A stretch of 22,367 nucleotides of DNA, from positions 1-22,367 of the forward strand of contig CAZKSN010000014.1 of assembly GCA_964555585.1 (NCBI GenBank), in the 5' to 3' direction. How positions within the stretch are numbered: the first letter of the stretch is position 1; each line of letters begins with the position of its first letter. The position numbers were made by a program, and so were the translations under genes. This DNA is from CAZKSN01 sp964555585 (GTDB lineage: Bacteria > Bacillota_I > Bacilli_A > RF39 > UBA660). Positions 8,134 to 14,994 of this stretch are shown here, one piece after another. The notes beneath the pieces are model-generated. The model saw nothing but the letters and a program-made list of their open reading frames with translations, was not told where the DNA came from and did no database searches.

Positions 8134-8685
8134 TCAATTACTTCCTTCTTTTTTTGGATTACTTTTTTCATATTCTTTCAATAAATCCTTATAAAGTACT
8201 TCTTTTCCAATTTTTACAGGCAATTTTACTAAATATTCATATATTGGTTTTCTGTCCTTCACTAAATCCTCTCCGTTACTCCAGTATAATTTAGCATATT
8301 TTGAAACCATACAGTTAGACCATCCTCTAACTAAGTTCATATTATATCTTTCATAATACTTAGCTTTTACCTCAAAAATTTTAAAATAATTGTCATTTAA
8401 TTCTTTGTCTTTTATAAATTCAATAGCGCCATTAATGTCAAAAGCATATATTGTCTGATATCTAGACAGTTTATTCGGATAATTAATAAGTCTTTCATAT
8501 TCAAAAATTGCCTCCATTGCATGTTCCTTGTTATCCATATCATTTAAATAATAATGTAATCCATGACTTGATAATCCATCTTTATAATATATATTTTCTG
8601 TTACATCAGTATATATATTTTTAATTAATTCTATAGTTTGATTCTCATTTACATGACAAAATCTATCAATATGGTAAAGTTTCAT
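8134..8685 (-). CDS. ADP-ribosyltransferase-like protein, DUF2441 type
   Basis: A 183-aa protein. The motif order matches what I know of DUF2441 proteins: LYHIDR (3-8) at the N-terminus, SSHGLHYY (39-46), FEYER (61-65), SRYQTIYAF (74-82), and YWSNGED (134-140) followed by Glu-150. A His/Arg in strand 1, a Ser/Tyr-containing middle strand and a late Glu are the layout of the ADP-ribosyltransferase fold (H-Y-E or R-S-E triads). Assignment to that fold and any NAD-dependent activity are inference. GGAGG precedes the ATG. The stop codon overlaps the ribosome-binding context of the next gene (TGAAATG), so the two are translationally coupled. The pair has its own TATAAT promoter. A DraG-type ADP-ribosyl hydrolase lies 1.3 kb upstream on the same strand. 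Confidence 0.72.
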   Translation of the reverse strand: MKLYHIDRFCHVNENQTIELIKNIYTDVTENIYYKDGLSSHGLHYYLNDMDNKEHAMEAIFEYERLINYPNKLSRYQTIYAFDINGAIEFIKDKELNDNYFKIFEVKAKYYERYNMNLVRGWSNCMVSKYAKLYWSNGEDLVKDRKPIYEYLVKLPVKIGKEVLYKDLLKEYEKSNPKKEGSN

Positions 8686-8705
8686 AATAGTTAACCTCCA
8701 AAAGA

Positions 8706-8714
8706 ATTATAACA
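8706..8714 (-). promoter_or_regulatory. Promoter -10 of the ART-like/hypothetical pair
   Basis: TGTTATAAT on the minus strand, 20 bases before the ATG at 8685. The -35 is poor. It is interleaved with the U-tract of the preceding terminator. Confidence 0.55.
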
Positions 8715-8740
8715 AAAAAAATTAACTATTTCTAGTTAAT
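8714..8740 (-). terminator. Intrinsic terminator of the flavoprotein gene
   Basis: On the minus strand an 8-bp stem ATTAACTA/TAGTTAAT closed by a GAAA tetraloop is followed by eight T. It isolates the upstream oxidoreductase gene from the ART-like pair. Confidence 0.85.
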
Positions 8741-8773
8741 ATTATTTATAATCATAATTAGTGTATTTTATTA

Positions 8774-9841
8774 TCATTCATGAAAGCTTCTCTTTTTATT
8801 TAAAACAAACTTATCAAGAATATATGAAAACATTTTTCCAAAAAAATGTCCGCCAATCCTTATAGCAAAAAACATAGTTAAGGGATTGTACAATATATTT
8901 GCCATTAATTTTAATATCCTGAATTTAAATTTCACTTTTTTCAAATAGTCTAAATATTCTTTATTGTCATTTTTTATAATACTTTTTGCAGTATATTTGC
9001 CGGATAAAATAGCATACGAAACACCAGCTAATGTCAAAGGATCCACCAAACCTGCTGCATCTCCGACTATGTATATATTATCATTTATAATTTTATTTTT
9101 CTTTAATCCGTATGGAACAAAAAAACCTTTGAATTGATTTGTTTTTATTTCTTTTCCATACCCTAAGTATTTAATAAATTTTTCAAATATTTCTTTATAA
9201 TTAATTTTCTTATCATATATATCGCAAAAACCTATGTTAATATAATCACCGCTGCTAGCACACCATGCATAACCTTTTTTTGTTATTCCAAAGTACATAT
9301 CTATTTTTGGAAGCAGTTTTTGTTTAAAGTTCATTTGCATTGCAAAATATACTTTCTTTTCATTATTAAATTTAGAACTATAACCTAATTCTCCATCAGC
9401 AAAAATAATATGCTTAAAATGGTATTTTGCATCATTAATTGAAATTGATGATTTTTCTTTATTTAAATTATCAACACTTGCATTTTCAGATACTTCAATG
9501 TTATTTTCTTTGAGTTTTTTGAATAGTTCATAATCAAGTATTGTTCTATCAACCAACTTATGACAATATAGACCATGGTTATTTGCATGAATTCTAGTTT
9601 TGTTTCTATATATTATTTTAATTCCTTTTACAAGTTTATAGCCAATCTTGTCTACCTCAACATCCATCTCTCTCAATAAATCTACACTCTTGTTGGTTAA
9701 ATATCCAGCACAGAGTTTATTTCTTGGAAATTTACATTTGTCTACAACCAGTATTTTTAAATTTTTACTTGATTTTTTTAAATGAATTGCAGAAGAAATA
9801 CCAGCAATTCCTGCTCCAATTACTATAACATCATAATACAT
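8774..9841 (-). CDS. FAD-dependent oxidoreductase, geranylgeranyl reductase family
   Basis: A 355-aa protein. The ATG at 9841 is used because GAGGTGA overlaps the alternative GTG start at 9850. The Rossmann FAD motif is at the very N-terminus (VIVIGAGIAG, 5-14). It is followed by the family segment DKCKFPRNKLCAGYL (34-48), which in this group links to the isoalloxazine ring, and the second FAD motif GDAAGLVDPLTLAGVSYAI (260-278). The C-terminal helices (about 310-345) are hydrophobic and may sit on the membrane. Relatives reduce isoprenoid double bonds or oxidise polyketide-like substrates. The substrate here is unknown and no isoprenoid genes are adjacent. It is monocistronic, with an extended -10 promoter about 55 bases upstream and a GAAA-loop terminator. 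Confidence 0.9.
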   Translation of the reverse strand: MYYDVIVIGAGIAGISSAIHLKKSSKNLKILVVDKCKFPRNKLCAGYLTNKSVDLLREMDVEVDKIGYKLVKGIKIIYRNKTRIHANNHGLYCHKLVDRTILDYELFKKLKENNIEVSENASVDNLNKEKSSISINDAKYHFKHIIFADGELGYSSKFNNEKKVYFAMQMNFKQKLLPKIDMYFGITKKGYAWCASSGDYINIGFCDIYDKKINYKEIFEKFIKYLGYGKEIKTNQFKGFFVPYGLKKNKIINDNIYIVGDAAGLVDPLTLAGVSYAILSGKYTAKSIIKNDNKEYLDYLKKVKFKFRILKLMANILYNPLTMFFAIRIGGHFFGKMFSYILDKFVLNKKRSFHE

Positions 9842-9900
9842 AATTTTCACCTCAAGTCATTAGTAAATATGTTTCATATTAGTCACAATATTTCAAAACA

Positions 9901-9909
9901 ATTATATCA
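9901..9909 (-). promoter_or_regulatory. Extended -10 promoter of the flavoprotein gene
   Basis: TGATATAAT on the minus strand, with no good -35, 59 bases before the ATG. This leader of roughly 50 nt is one of the longer ones in the block; no clear hairpin is seen in it. Confidence 0.55.
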
Positions 9910-10012
9910 TTCTTTCAAAAAAAAACGAACTATTTTGACACGATACGATAATTTCTCTTTGCTGTCTTTATAGAAGTTATGAAAATATAACTACATTAAT
10001 TAAATAAATATA

Positions 10013-11107
10013 TTAAATATGTTCTCCATAGACATATTTTTTTATCCATTCTTTAGCAATTTTTGTTTCGTTATTACTATTTTCAGATACGGGAATATCA
10101 GAATATAAGTCAGATGCAATTTCTAAAATAATATCTTTTAATTCCAAATTGTTTAAATATTTTTTAGGTATTACATCTAGTCCTAAATATGCACCTAAAA
10201 TATTACCTGTTATTGCTCCAGTAGAATCACTATCACCATCATGATTTACTGCACATATAATTCCCTTTTCAAAATTATCTGAATATTTTAATGAAGAATA
10301 GATTGCAATTGCCAAAGCTTCTTCTGCAATCCATCCTTCACCAAGCTGTTTAATCGCTTGCTCATCAGAAATATTTTGATGTGATAATTCAATAGATTTT
10401 TTAATAATTATTTTTAATTCTGAACTGTTTGTATCGTTTTCTAAATATTTAATTGATTCAGTAATGATCTCTTCTAGATTTTCTTTTCTTCCATAAACTA
10501 TTTTATTTATTATTAAAGCTAAAATACCTGAAGATAAATATCCTAGAGGATGACCATGAGTAATCGCTCCAACCTTTTTTCCTAAATCAAATGCTGTTTT
10601 TTCATTTTTGATATACAATCCCACTGGAGCGACACGCATAACAGAGCCACAACCTTTACTATTATTAATAGGTTTTTCAATAGTACCCATTGCATCAGAA
10701 CTTAATGCACTTAAGCAAGTATTTCCAGGAGCTCTTTTATTATTTATTTCTTTAATAGTCAGAAGCCAAGATCTGGGGTATTGTTTATATAATTCAAAGT
10801 TTGAATTTATTGATTGACTATTAAGCCATCTTATGTAGAAAGCATGAATATAATGTTCTAAAGGCCCTAAAATACCTCTTAAATTTCCCCTGGTGTAAGC
10901 AAATATTAATCCTTCTGCTGTAAAAAGAGTCATTTGTGTATCATCAGAAATAGGAGCAATATTATTTACTAAATCATATTTAGTAATTCCATTATTTCCA
11001 TATTTTTCTTTTATTTCTGATAATTTTAAAAATTCAACTGGATAGCCTAATGCATCTCCGATTGCTCCTCCAATTAAACATCCTTTAAACTTATTAATAT
11101 CTTTCAT
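10013..11107 (-). CDS. ADP-ribosylglycohydrolase (DraG/ARH family)
   Basis: A 364-aa protein of normal family length. The two metal-binding clusters are intact: GGAIGDALG (13-21) with SDDTQMT (54-60), and HDGDSDSTGAITG (289-301). CGSVMRVAPVGLY (153-165) and ITHGHPLGYLSSG (182-194) are further family blocks. The family hydrolyses the N-glycosidic bond between ADP-ribose and a protein side chain, or free ADP-ribosyl compounds, using two Mg ions held by these Asp and Thr residues. It acts in the cytoplasm, and the fold is all-helical. AAGGGG lies 8 bases before the ATG. It is monocistronic. The closest candidate writer in the window is the DUF2441-like protein at 8134-8685; no nitrogenase genes are present, so the DraG dinitrogenase role is unlikely. 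Confidence 0.95.
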   Translation of the reverse strand: MKDINKFKGCLIGGAIGDALGYPVEFLKLSEIKEKYGNNGITKYDLVNNIAPISDDTQMTLFTAEGLIFAYTRGNLRGILGPLEHYIHAFYIRWLNSQSINSNFELYKQYPRSWLLTIKEINNKRAPGNTCLSALSSDAMGTIEKPINNSKGCGSVMRVAPVGLYIKNEKTAFDLGKKVGAITHGHPLGYLSSGILALIINKIVYGRKENLEEIITESIKYLENDTNSSELKIIIKKSIELSHQNISDEQAIKQLGEGWIAEEALAIAIYSSLKYSDNFEKGIICAVNHDGDSDSTGAITGNILGAYLGLDVIPKKYLNNLELKDIILEIASDLYSDIPVSENSNNETKIAKEWIKKYVYGEHI

Positions 11108-11131
11108 ATATTTTACCCCTTTATTATCATA

Positions 11132-11140
11132 ATTTTATCA
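11132..11140 (-). promoter_or_regulatory. Possible extended -10 of the ADP-ribosylglycohydrolase gene
   Basis: TGATAAAAT on the minus strand, 24 bases before the ATG, with no recognisable -35. Confidence 0.45.
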
Positions 11141-11204
11141 TATTTTTAAAATTAAATTTCAAAATCTTTAATGGTGCTAGAATATTCTGAGATATTGAAA
11201 TATA

Positions 11205-11960
11205 TTATTTACATATCATATCTTTATCATGAGAATATTTATCAGTAATTTCAGTTCTTGTTTGTTCCATAGCCTTTTTACTTGCTGAATATACCTTTTC
11301 AACATCACTGTTTGACATATTAGATATATTACACATTTGTCTTATTACATAAGTTGTGTCATTTTGTTTTACAAACGTTACTCCACAACCTTTAATATCA
11401 TTAATTTCTATAAGTTCTTTTTTATATGTTTCTTCATTTGCAATTTGTTCAGCTGGTATTGTTATAGTTGTGTCTATGCGATATACTTTACCATCAAAAA
11501 AGAAATAATCAAATGACTGTTTATCATTTTCAGCAAAAGTTTTTGTACAAGTTAAAGTACTAGAACAAGGTTCTTGTTGCTCATGACCAAGTTGAAAAGT
11601 ATAATTTCCAGTTTCATTATCACAAATTGAAATACTATAGCCTATACCATAATAGGTAGCTCCTTCTTTATTGGATAGAACAATATCTTCAAATACTATA
11701 ACATTACTACCTATACCAATATCTGTAATATCTTCTTTACTAGGTAGAATAGCATCTTCAGGTACGGCAATCTCAACATCAAAAACCTGAATATTTGTTG
11801 TATGATAAATAAATATAGGTTTTTTGCCATTTGTTGCTCTAAAATAATCTACAATTCCAAATACAGTGCACAATATCAATGATGATGCTATAACTATTAA
11901 AATTATTAATGTTATAATTATAATGAATTTTCTTTTTTTCTCTCTTACAATGTCGTTCAT
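11205..11960 (-). CDS. Membrane-anchored hypothetical protein
   Basis: A 251-aa protein. It starts with a Lys/Arg-rich cytoplasmic tail (VREKKRKF) and one membrane segment (about 12-36); the rest should lie outside the cell. The segment DYFRATNGKKPIFIYHTT just after the membrane, together with TYYGIGYSISIC, matches a text common in small anchored proteins of Firmicutes. A Cys-rich middle follows (CDNETGNYTFQLGHEQQEPCSSTLTC). The second half (YFFFDGKVYRIDTTITIPAEQI) reads like the YehR/DUF1307-type beta-then-helix lipoprotein fold; this is a weak resemblance. Five Cys in the exported part could form disulfides. AGAGGTG precedes the ATG. It has its own promoter, and no function is known. Confidence 0.82.
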   Translation of the reverse strand: MNDIVREKKRKFIIIITLIILIVIASSLILCTVFGIVDYFRATNGKKPIFIYHTTNIQVFDVEIAVPEDAILPSKEDITDIGIGSNVIVFEDIVLSNKEGATYYGIGYSISICDNETGNYTFQLGHEQQEPCSSTLTCTKTFAENDKQSFDYFFFDGKVYRIDTTITIPAEQIANEETYKKELIEINDIKGCGVTFVKQNDTTYVIRQMCNISNMSNSDVEKVYSASKKAMEQTRTEITDKYSHDKDMICK

Positions 11961-11979
11961 TACAACACCTCTTATTATA

Positions 11980-12009
11980 ATTATAACATTTTTTTATAAA
12001 AATCAACAA
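11980..12009 (-). promoter_or_regulatory. Promoter of the membrane-anchored protein gene
   Basis: On the minus strand TTGTTG, 18 bases, TATAAT with TG extension; alternatively TTGATT with 15 bases. A terminator for the tRNA-Leu transcript lies immediately upstream. Confidence 0.55.
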
Positions 12010-12031
12010 TAAAGGATTTTGTAAGGTTTAT

Positions 12032-12070
12032 AAAAATAGATTGCTCCTTTCTTTAGGTAACAATCTATTT
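12032..12070 (-). terminator. Terminator of the tRNA-Leu transcript
   Basis: A 10-bp perfect stem (12034-12043 with 12061-12070; AAATAGATTG and its complement), a 17-nt loop and a T-rich tail on the minus strand. Confidence 0.75.
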
Positions 12071-12095
12071 CTAACTATTTTCTATAATTTGAATG

Positions 12096-12132
12096 CTATT
12101 CCCTTATAACCATTATAATTATAAGGAAGTAG
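12096..12132 (-). repeat. Long inverted repeat after tRNA-Leu
   Basis: An imperfect 15-bp stem. The inner part CCTTATAA/TTATAAGG is perfect (12102-12109 with 12119-12126) and extends outward through GCTA/TAGC with one wobble and one mismatch. It lies 15 bases after the tRNA-Leu CCA end and has no U-tract, so it is not itself a terminator. It may be a processing or stability hairpin of the tRNA precursor. Its base (AGTTGCTA on the left, GAATAGC on the right, minus strand) resembles the hairpin at 20193-20224. Confidence 0.6.
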
Positions 12133-12147
12133 CAACTTTCTCATATC

Positions 12148-12232
12148 TGGTGCAGGTGAAGGGACTTGAACCCCCATGCCTTTCGGCGCTAGATCCTAAG
12201 TCTAGTGCGTCTGCCAATTTCGCCACACCTGC
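12148..12232 (-). tRNA. tRNA-Leu (anticodon TAG), CCA encoded
   Basis: On the minus strand the acceptor arms GCAGGTG/CACCTGC pair perfectly. Loop CTTAGGA gives anticodon TAG, and the T-arm is GGTTCAAGTCC. The long variable arm (GCGCCGAAAGGCAT region) is that of a class II tRNA, and CCA is encoded. At 85 nt with CCA the length suits Leu. Confidence 0.96.
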
Positions 12233-12250
12233 ATTAAATATTACTTAGAT

Positions 12251-12278
12251 ATTATATCATATTTTATTATAAAAACAA
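12251..12278 (-). promoter_or_regulatory. Promoter of tRNA-Leu
   Basis: TTGTTT, 16 bases, TATAAT with TG extension on the minus strand. The block 12240-12264, from the -10 through the transcription start, is identical to that of tRNA-Lys (72-96). Confidence 0.75.
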
Positions 12279-12279
12279 T

Positions 12280-12312
12280 AAAAAAGTATATAATTTACTT
12301 AATTATATACTT
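12280..12312 (-). terminator. Terminator of the two-gene operon 13685-12316
   Basis: A 12-bp perfect AT stem (12284-12295 with 12301-12312), loop TACTT and a T-rich tail on the minus strand. It lies 4 bases after the stop codon and directly before the tRNA-Leu promoter. Confidence 0.75.
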
Positions 12313-12315
12313 AAT

Positions 12316-12858
12316 TTAAAATCTACGTCTTTTCGGTACTTGAGAAGCAGGCGCTATCGGAAGTATAAATTCAGATGCTCTTTTCCAAGATTCTGCGGCT
12401 TCTATATCTCTTTTTCTAGCTTCTTTTTCTAACTCCTTATTGGTATTGGAGATCCATTCACTTATCTCTTTATCTGGATAATAATAAGTTGAAACCTTTA
12501 TTTTTCTAATGTTACCTGATTTAAGAAAATTTAAAAAAGTATAAGTAATATCTGCTAATTCCTGATCATTGTTATGAACTAGATATGAAATTGCTAAGTC
12601 ATATCCTCTTTTTAATTCATCATCTATATTCATACATCCATTATGTCTCTTGTAGCAAGTTACAACATCATCAATATCTATCAGACTAATATGTAATATT
12701 GCTTGATTAATGCAGTTTATATCAAACTTGCTTTCAGTAATGCTTTTTACTTTTTCCATTCCTTTAACGATATTATCTATATTTCCTTTTAATAACTCTA
12801 CTCCATTTGGAATTACAGGAAAATCATCTTCTATAGATATAATAAAATTTCTTTTCAT
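12316..12858 (-). CDS. Hypothetical protein, second gene of an operon
   Basis: A 180-aa soluble protein of no family I recognise. The N-terminal strand (RNFIISIEDDFPVIPNGVELLKGN) is followed by mostly helical text with two Cys near residues 49 and 68. The C-terminal helix is highly charged (NKELEKEARKRDIEAAESWKRASEF) and ends in a basic PKRRRF tail that could bind nucleic acid or a partner; this is speculative. AAAGGAA precedes the ATG. It starts 23 bases after the preceding gene, so the two form an operon that ends in the terminator at 12280-12312. Confidence 0.75.
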   Translation of the reverse strand: MKRNFIISIEDDFPVIPNGVELLKGNIDNIVKGMEKVKSITESKFDINCINQAILHISLIDIDDVVTCYKRHNGCMNIDDELKRGYDLAISYLVHNNDQELADITYTFLNFLKSGNIRKIKVSTYYYPDKEISEWISNTNKELEKEARKRDIEAAESWKRASEFILPIAPASQVPKRRRF

Positions 12859-12881
12859 AATATTTCCTTTCTATTAAATTT

Positions 12882-13685
12882 TTATCTGATAACAGTTACC
12901 TCTGGTCCTTTTTTATCTGCTTCTAATCCCAATTTTATTATTTCCATAATATTATCATAAGCTATATCTAGATTTATATAACCTTTATTTGGTCTAATCT
13001 CTAAAGCAAATCCATAATCAGTAAAAAAAGGTCTTAAAAATTTATTTTGCCAATTAGTTCCTTGAGCGATGATCTTTCTTTGTGCTTGATAAGATACTTG
13101 CATCCATCCCAGTACTTCTACAGCGAATGATTCATGAATATCATAATATCCTCTAGATCCATAATTATTTTGTAAATATTCATTATAAGTATTTATTAAT
13201 TTTTCATACAAAGAAGCATCATATTCTTTTAAACTATTAATAAACAATTTTATTAAATTTCCATGATCCTGTCTTCCACCCATTTCAGATATATTAAATT
13301 GACTCATTAATTTTCCATTAGGAAGAATCCATCCTCTAAAACTTCTATCCGGAGCCACATTGAACATATCACTAAGAAATCCTTCAATTTTAGATTTTGA
13401 ATCTTCAAAAACAGCATCTAAATCTAGAATAGGAGCTTTTGAAGTTCCTGCAACTGTTGGTGAAGCGACTGTAACTCCGGTAGTGCCTGCTAATGAATTT
13501 GGTAAAGAACCTGTATATGCCGATGTGAATGAAACAACAGGATTTAATTTATTTAATATTCCATAATCTTTGAATATAAAATTATTATTTTTTATGATAT
13601 CATTTTTTAAATCTTTCAAAAAATTAATTTTATCATTATTGTTAAAATCTTTGTAAATATTATAATCAATATTATAATTTTTCAT
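12882..13685 (-). CDS. Hypothetical protein with a GWxLPxG...H...GWMxV domain
   Basis: A 267-aa protein. After an Asn/Lys-rich N-terminus (1-40) there is a low-complexity, Ser/Thr/Val/Ala-rich linker (about 48-85: SFTSAYTGSLPNSLAGTTG and following). The C-terminal domain (about 115-245) has the order GWILPNGK, then DHGNLIKLF, HESFAVEVLGWMQVSY and FLRPFFTDYG. A W-x-x-P-x-G strand, a His helix and a second G-W-x-x-V strand also occur in small phage and gut-bacterial proteins of unknown role. The linker looks unlike its neighbours in composition and may separate an N-terminal tether from the folded domain. No signal peptide. AGAGGAG precedes the ATG. It heads an operon with the 180-aa protein. 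Function unknown. Confidence 0.75.
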   Translation of the reverse strand: MKNYNIDYNIYKDFNNNDKINFLKDLKNDIIKNNNFIFKDYGILNKLNPVVSFTSAYTGSLPNSLAGTTGVTVASPTVAGTSKAPILDLDAVFEDSKSKIEGFLSDMFNVAPDRSFRGWILPNGKLMSQFNISEMGGRQDHGNLIKLFINSLKEYDASLYEKLINTYNEYLQNNYGSRGYYDIHESFAVEVLGWMQVSYQAQRKIIAQGTNWQNKFLRPFFTDYGFALEIRPNKGYINLDIAYDNIMEIIKLGLEADKKGPEVTVIR

Positions 13686-13718
13686 ATTTACTCCTCTTTT
13701 AATATATTAATATTATGA

Positions 13719-13727
13719 ATTATATCA
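13719..13727 (-). promoter_or_regulatory. Extended -10 promoter of the 13685-12316 operon
   Basis: TGATATAAT on the minus strand, 33 bases before the ATG; the -35 is poor. Confidence 0.55.
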
Positions 13728-13737
13728 TAATTTGTAT

Positions 13738-14169
13738 CTAAATTCTATTTAATATATTTATTTCAGCTTTTTTAAATGAATTGATATATTCAGCTAAGTC
13801 ATCAAGATTATAAAGTGTCACTATGTTATTATTGCTTATCAATGTTCTAATTAATAAAATTTCTATTTTCTGAAAATTAGAAAACTTAATATTGGCTTCT
13901 TCAAATATACATAGAATTGTTTTTTCAGATCTTTTATAACCGTCTTCAGCTATTTCTGCAAGACTTTTAAAACCTATCATTTTTGGTGTAATTACATAAA
14001 TGCACAAATCATCATTTTCTCTATGCCATATTTCATTTCTTTTTGCTTCATCATTCCAGTCATCAACTTCTGGATTAAATACAGCTATTCTCTCTAAATC
14101 CAGTTTTTCTATTAATAATTTTCTCCAGGATGATTTATTGCATGTTCCACCTAAAAAAATATTAATCAT
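13738..14169 (-). CDS. Nucleoside 2-deoxyribosyltransferase-like protein
   Basis: A 143-aa protein. The motifs are those of the Nuc_deoxyri_tr2-type family: FLGGTCNKSSWRKLLI at the N-terminus (5-20), NPEVDDW (32-38), ENDDLCIYVITPKMIG (51-66) and SLAEIAEDGYKRSEKTILCIF (69-89). The Glu in SLAEIAE is the likely counterpart of the catalytic nucleophile, and the GG-T-C-N loop binds the nucleoside phosphate side in relatives. The enzymes swap or hydrolyse the bond between a base and (deoxy)ribose. Whether this short member is a transferase, a hydrolase or a nucleotide sensor cannot be read from sequence. It is monocistronic; AAAGGGG lies before the ATG. Confidence 0.85.
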   Translation of the reverse strand: MINIFLGGTCNKSSWRKLLIEKLDLERIAVFNPEVDDWNDEAKRNEIWHRENDDLCIYVITPKMIGFKSLAEIAEDGYKRSEKTILCIFEEANIKFSNFQKIEILLIRTLISNNNIVTLYNLDDLAEYINSFKKAEINILNRI

Positions 14170-14195
14170 TATAAGAACCCCTTTAATTGAGATGT

Positions 14196-14224
14196 ATTAT
14201 ATCACAATATGAATGGAATTGAAA
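14196..14224 (-). promoter_or_regulatory. Promoter of the deoxyribosyltransferase-like gene
   Basis: TTTCAA, 17 bases, TATAAT with a TG extension (TGATATAAT) on the minus strand, 26 bases before the ATG. Confidence 0.6.
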
Positions 14225-14866
14225 TTATTTTTTTTCTTTCTTTAATAAGGCTTCCTGATTTTTATCATAAGTCTTAAGATTCACTAATTTTATATTACCT
14301 CTTTTTATAGAAGAAACAAAATCACTAAAATAATATGTTTCTCCTGCATAAAATGATCTTAAATTTTCATCAGCGGCTTCAATTGTTATTTTATAACCCC
14401 AGTTAGCCTTTTCATATCTTTTTTCAGTTGGAATGCATAGAGTCTCTCTTTTATTGCCATTTGAACTTGTCATTCCAATTCCAAGAACAAATAAGGCAAA
14501 TCCATCATACTCATTTAATTCACAAATCAATCCAACATTATCAGTATCCTTTAAAAATGTTGCCAGCACATCATCATCAAAAATTTTCCATTTTTCATCA
14601 CATGAATCAATATATTCAATTAATTGATCAGTTGTCATATATTCATAGTCTTTAAAATATATCTTTTCTCCTTCATATTCAAAAAACAAATTTCTGCTCT
14701 TATCAATTTTTAAATAGATTTCTATTTCATTTGAATCACTTCTAAATCCATTTTCATCCAATTCATAAGCTCCGGTTGATGTTCTTAATAAATTATTGTT
14801 TAATATATCTTCAGTTAAATATACAGATAATAATTTTCCATTTTTTAATTTATATTTTGCATACAT
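14225..14866 (-). CDS. Hypothetical protein
   Basis: A 213-aa soluble protein I do not recognise. The ATG at 14866 is 8 bases after a perfect AGGAGG; an upstream in-frame TTG at 14869 is disregarded. The N-terminal part reads as beta hairpins (YAKYKLKNGKLLSVYLTEDIL). Residues 55-85 hold EIEIYLKIDKSRNLFFEYEGEKIYF, followed by an acidic helix (DQLIEYIDSCDEKWKIFDDDVLATFL), then another sheet region (ELNEYDGFALFVLGIGMTS) and a Lys-rich tail. No metal or catalytic motif stands out. It is transcribed alone from a TGTTATAAT box. Confidence 0.78.
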   Translation of the reverse strand: MYAKYKLKNGKLLSVYLTEDILNNNLLRTSTGAYELDENGFRSDSNEIEIYLKIDKSRNLFFEYEGEKIYFKDYEYMTTDQLIEYIDSCDEKWKIFDDDVLATFLKDTDNVGLICELNEYDGFALFVLGIGMTSSNGNKRETLCIPTEKRYEKANWGYKITIEAADENLRSFYAGETYYFSDFVSSIKRGNIKLVNLKTYDKNQEALLKKEKK

Positions 14867-14895
14867 CAATAAAACCTCCTAAATTAATCATCTTC

Positions 14896-14904
14896 ATTAT
14901 AACA
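14896..14904 (-). promoter_or_regulatory. Extended -10 promoter of the 213-aa hypothetical gene
   Basis: TGTTATAAT on the minus strand, 29 bases before the ATG; no clear -35. Confidence 0.5.
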
Positions 14905-14926
14905 TAAAAGATAAAAAAATATATAT

Positions 14927-14958
14927 AAAAGAAAAGATTCTAATCTTAAAATCTTTTC
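14927..14958 (-). terminator. Probable terminator of the merR-type gene
   Basis: The stem GAAAAGAT/ATCTTTTC (14931-14938 with 14951-14958) is followed on the minus strand by TTTTATATATATTTTTTT. The U-tract is interrupted, so it is of moderate strength. Confidence 0.6.
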
Positions 14959-14994
14959 CAGTTATATCATTTATAAAATTAGGTTTTGATACTA

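Noticed and set aside
8037..8294. Plus-strand reading frame opposite the coupled pair
   Set aside because: Shadow of two well-supported minus-strand genes; no ribosome site, and composition is that of an antisense frame (Phe/Leu/His-rich). The same applies to the other short frames opposite real genes.
9929..9960. TTGACA on the plus strand as a promoter
   Set aside because: No -10 at the right distance and no plus-strand gene downstream.
9973..9993. AGTTAT/ATAACT hairpin after the ADP-ribosylglycohydrolase gene as a terminator
   Set aside because: Short stem and no U-tract; nothing else convincing is visible in 9910-10012.
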